The notes under the pieces: generated by a model
Database searches by the model: none
Seen by the model: the letters and a program-made list of their open reading frames with translations, nothing else
What the model was told of the DNA's origin: nothing
Assembly: GCA_029934755.1 (NCBI GenBank)
Contig: JAOZLQ010000132.1
Coordinates: 1 to 6,642, forward strand
DNA from: Desulfuromusa sp.
GTDB lineage: Bacteria > Desulfobacterota > Desulfuromonadia > Desulfuromonadales > Geopsychrobacteraceae
DNA: 6,642 nt
Direction of reading: 5' to 3'
Position numbers and translations under genes: made by a program
Shown here: positions 5,556-6,642 of the stretch, piece by piece
Numbering within the stretch: the first letter of the stretch is position 1
Layout of the letters: each line of letters opens with the position of its first letter

Positions 5556-5598
5556 TTAACTATCGAGTGAAATATTCGAAAGAATCAAGGAGTAAACA

Positions 5599-6471
5599 AT
5601 GAGTATTCTGATCAATAAAAATACCAAGGTCATTACCCAGGGGATTACCGGTGCAACCGGCCTCTTCCACGCTCAAGGCGCCCGTGATTACGGCACACAA
5701 ATGGTTGGCGGGGTCACTCCCGGCAAAGGCGGCACCGAGATTGATGGCTTCCCGATCTTTAACACTGTCGAAGATGCCGTCAACGCAACTGGCGCTACAG
5801 CATCAGTTATTTATGTTCCACCAATCGGCAGTGCTGACGCCATTATGGAAGCTGTTGATGCTGGCATTGAACTGGTCATCTGCATCACTGAAGGTGTTCC
5901 AGTCCTTGATATGGTCAAAGTTAATAAGTATATGCAGGGCAAAAATGCTCGCCTGATCGGTCCCAACTGCCCCGGCGTTATTACCCCTGGTGAATGTAAA
6001 ATTGGCATTATGCCTGGATATATCCACAAGGCTGGCCCGGTTGGCGTTGTTTCCCGTTCCGGCACCCTGACCTACGAGGCTGTCTGGCAGCTCACAACCC
6101 GCGATATTGGTCAAACCACCTGCGTTGGTATTGGTGGTGACCCGGTCAACGGCACCAGCCATCTCGATACCTTGAAAATGTTTGAAGCTGATCCAGACAC
6201 TAAAGCAGTCATCATGATTGGTGAGATCGGTGGCGATGCTGAAGAGCAAGCTGCAGAATATGTCCGCGACCACATGACCAAGCCAGTTGCTGCTTTCATC
6301 GCCGGAGCAACTGCTCCAGCAGGCAAGCGGATGGGTCACGCCGGTGCAATTATCTCCGGTGGCAAAGGTGATGCAGCCAGCAAAAAAGCTTTCCTGCGTG
6401 AGTGCGGTGTCAGTGTTGCCGACTCTCCAGCAGATATGGCCGAAGCATTGCTGAAGATTTGGCAGCCATAA
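5599..6471 (+). CDS. sucD: Succinyl-CoA synthetase (ADP-forming), alpha subunit
   Basis: SucD binds CoA and carries the phosphohistidine intermediate of succinyl-CoA synthetase, acting with SucC in the cytoplasm. It has 290 residues, against 289 in E. coli. The N-terminal Rossmann-type CoA-binding domain shows GITGATG (15-21), GGVTPGKGG (37-45) and ITEGVP (96-101). GPNCPGV (121-127) and SRSGTLTYE (152-160, ligase signature one) follow. The second signature GATAPAGKRMGHAG (236-249) contains the phosphorylated histidine H247, equivalent to H246 in E. coli. All expected motifs are intact. AAGGAG at 5587-5592, six bases before the ATG, is a strong ribosome binding site, so sucD can initiate independently of sucC across the 158-base spacer. 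No good promoter is visible in that spacer. A strong terminator follows at 6502-6530. Confidence 0.98.
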   Translation: MSILINKNTKVITQGITGATGLFHAQGARDYGTQMVGGVTPGKGGTEIDGFPIFNTVEDAVNATGATASVIYVPPIGSADAIMEAVDAGIELVICITEGVPVLDMVKVNKYMQGKNARLIGPNCPGVITPGECKIGIMPGYIHKAGPVGVVSRSGTLTYEAVWQLTTRDIGQTTCVGIGGDPVNGTSHLDTLKMFEADPDTKAVIMIGEIGGDAEEQAAEYVRDHMTKPVAAFIAGATAPAGKRMGHAGAIISGGKGDAASKKAFLRECGVSVADSPADMAEALLKIWQP

Positions 6472-6501
6472 GAAAGCTGAAAAGTATAAAAAGTGTATCT
6501 G

Positions 6502-6530
6502 AAAGGGGCGGATTTTCCGCCCCTTTTCTT
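6502..6530 (+). terminator. Intrinsic terminator after sucD
   Basis: AAAGGGGCGG (6502-6511) pairs perfectly with CCGCCCCTTT (6517-6526) around a five-base loop, followed by a T-rich tract to 6530. It begins about 30 bases after the sucD stop. The A-run on the left arm could let it work weakly on the opposite strand for a convergent gene. Confidence 0.92.
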
Positions 6531-6541
6531 TTAGCAGAAAG

Positions 6542-6642
6542 TCATCTCCATTTGCCACGTACAACTCTTAGTGGCTCCCTTAATAAAAAACAAATATCGC
6601 CAAAACCATTGCCCTTAAAATCATTTTCCAGTAAAATGTACT
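6542..6642 (-). CDS. Possible 3' end of a convergent gene, cut by the window edge
   Basis: On the minus strand a frame is open from the right edge to a TGA at 6544-6542. It encodes 32 residues ending in the basic stretch LLREPLRVVRGKWR. It would face sucD and share the terminator at 6502-6530, a common arrangement. The fragment is too short to identify, and one plus-strand frame is also open over the same bases, so it may be chance. Confidence 0.3.
   Translation of the reverse strand, partial: YILLENDFKGNGFGDICFLLREPLRVVRGKWR

Noticed and set aside
5803..6564. Long minus-strand open frame of 253 codons opposite sucD
   Set aside because: It is a shadow of the sucD codon pattern: sucD matches its family over its full length with all motifs, while the antisense frame has no recognisable domain and runs through the terminator.

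Overview
The window looks like an ordinary chromosomal stretch of a moderately AT-rich, Gram-negative anaerobe-type bacterium. The protein signatures, the small YHS/PP0621-like protein beside folK, and a long hairpin repeat between sucC and sucD best fit the Desulfuromonadales (Desulfobacterota, formerly Deltaproteobacteria). That placement is inference from recognition by eye, not from a database search.

Layout, left to right. Positions 1-58 may hold the first codons of a leftward gene running off the edge. The spacer at 59-203 carries a plausible rightward promoter with overlapping inverted repeats. Two EamA/DMT-family transporters follow on the plus strand (204-1073 and 1157-2071). A small VOC/glyoxalase-fold protein lies on the minus strand (2088-2480), convergent with the second transporter. 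From about 2505 a plus-strand unit runs folK (2580-3092), a small membrane-anchored YHS/PP0621-like protein (3097-3345) and a TalC/FSA-type transaldolase (3375-4016). It ends in a strong intrinsic terminator at 4044-4078. A separate unit has a good sigma70-type promoter at 4164-4192 preceded by an 8+8 bp palindrome. It encodes succinyl-CoA synthetase: sucC (beta, 4277-5440) and sucD (alpha, 5599-6471), with a second strong terminator at 6502-6530. The last 100 bases may hold the tail of a convergent minus-strand gene.

Functionally, sucC and sucD form one enzyme that interconverts succinyl-CoA and succinate with nucleotide phosphorylation in the TCA cycle. Transaldolase works in the non-oxidative pentose phosphate pathway, and FolK in folate synthesis. 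The transporters and the VOC protein have no assignable substrate.

The least ordinary feature is the 158-base gap between sucC and sucD, genes usually very close together. It is filled by an imperfect hairpin of about 108 bases (5448-5555) that looks like a dispersed, REP/BIME-like intergenic element. Next in interest are the palindrome upstream of the sucC promoter and three GTCAA(A/C)TT boxes spaced 35-36 bp around the VOC/folK divergent region. I found no CRISPR array, tRNA, rRNA, insertion sequence, phage gene, defence system or clearly new multi-gene system.
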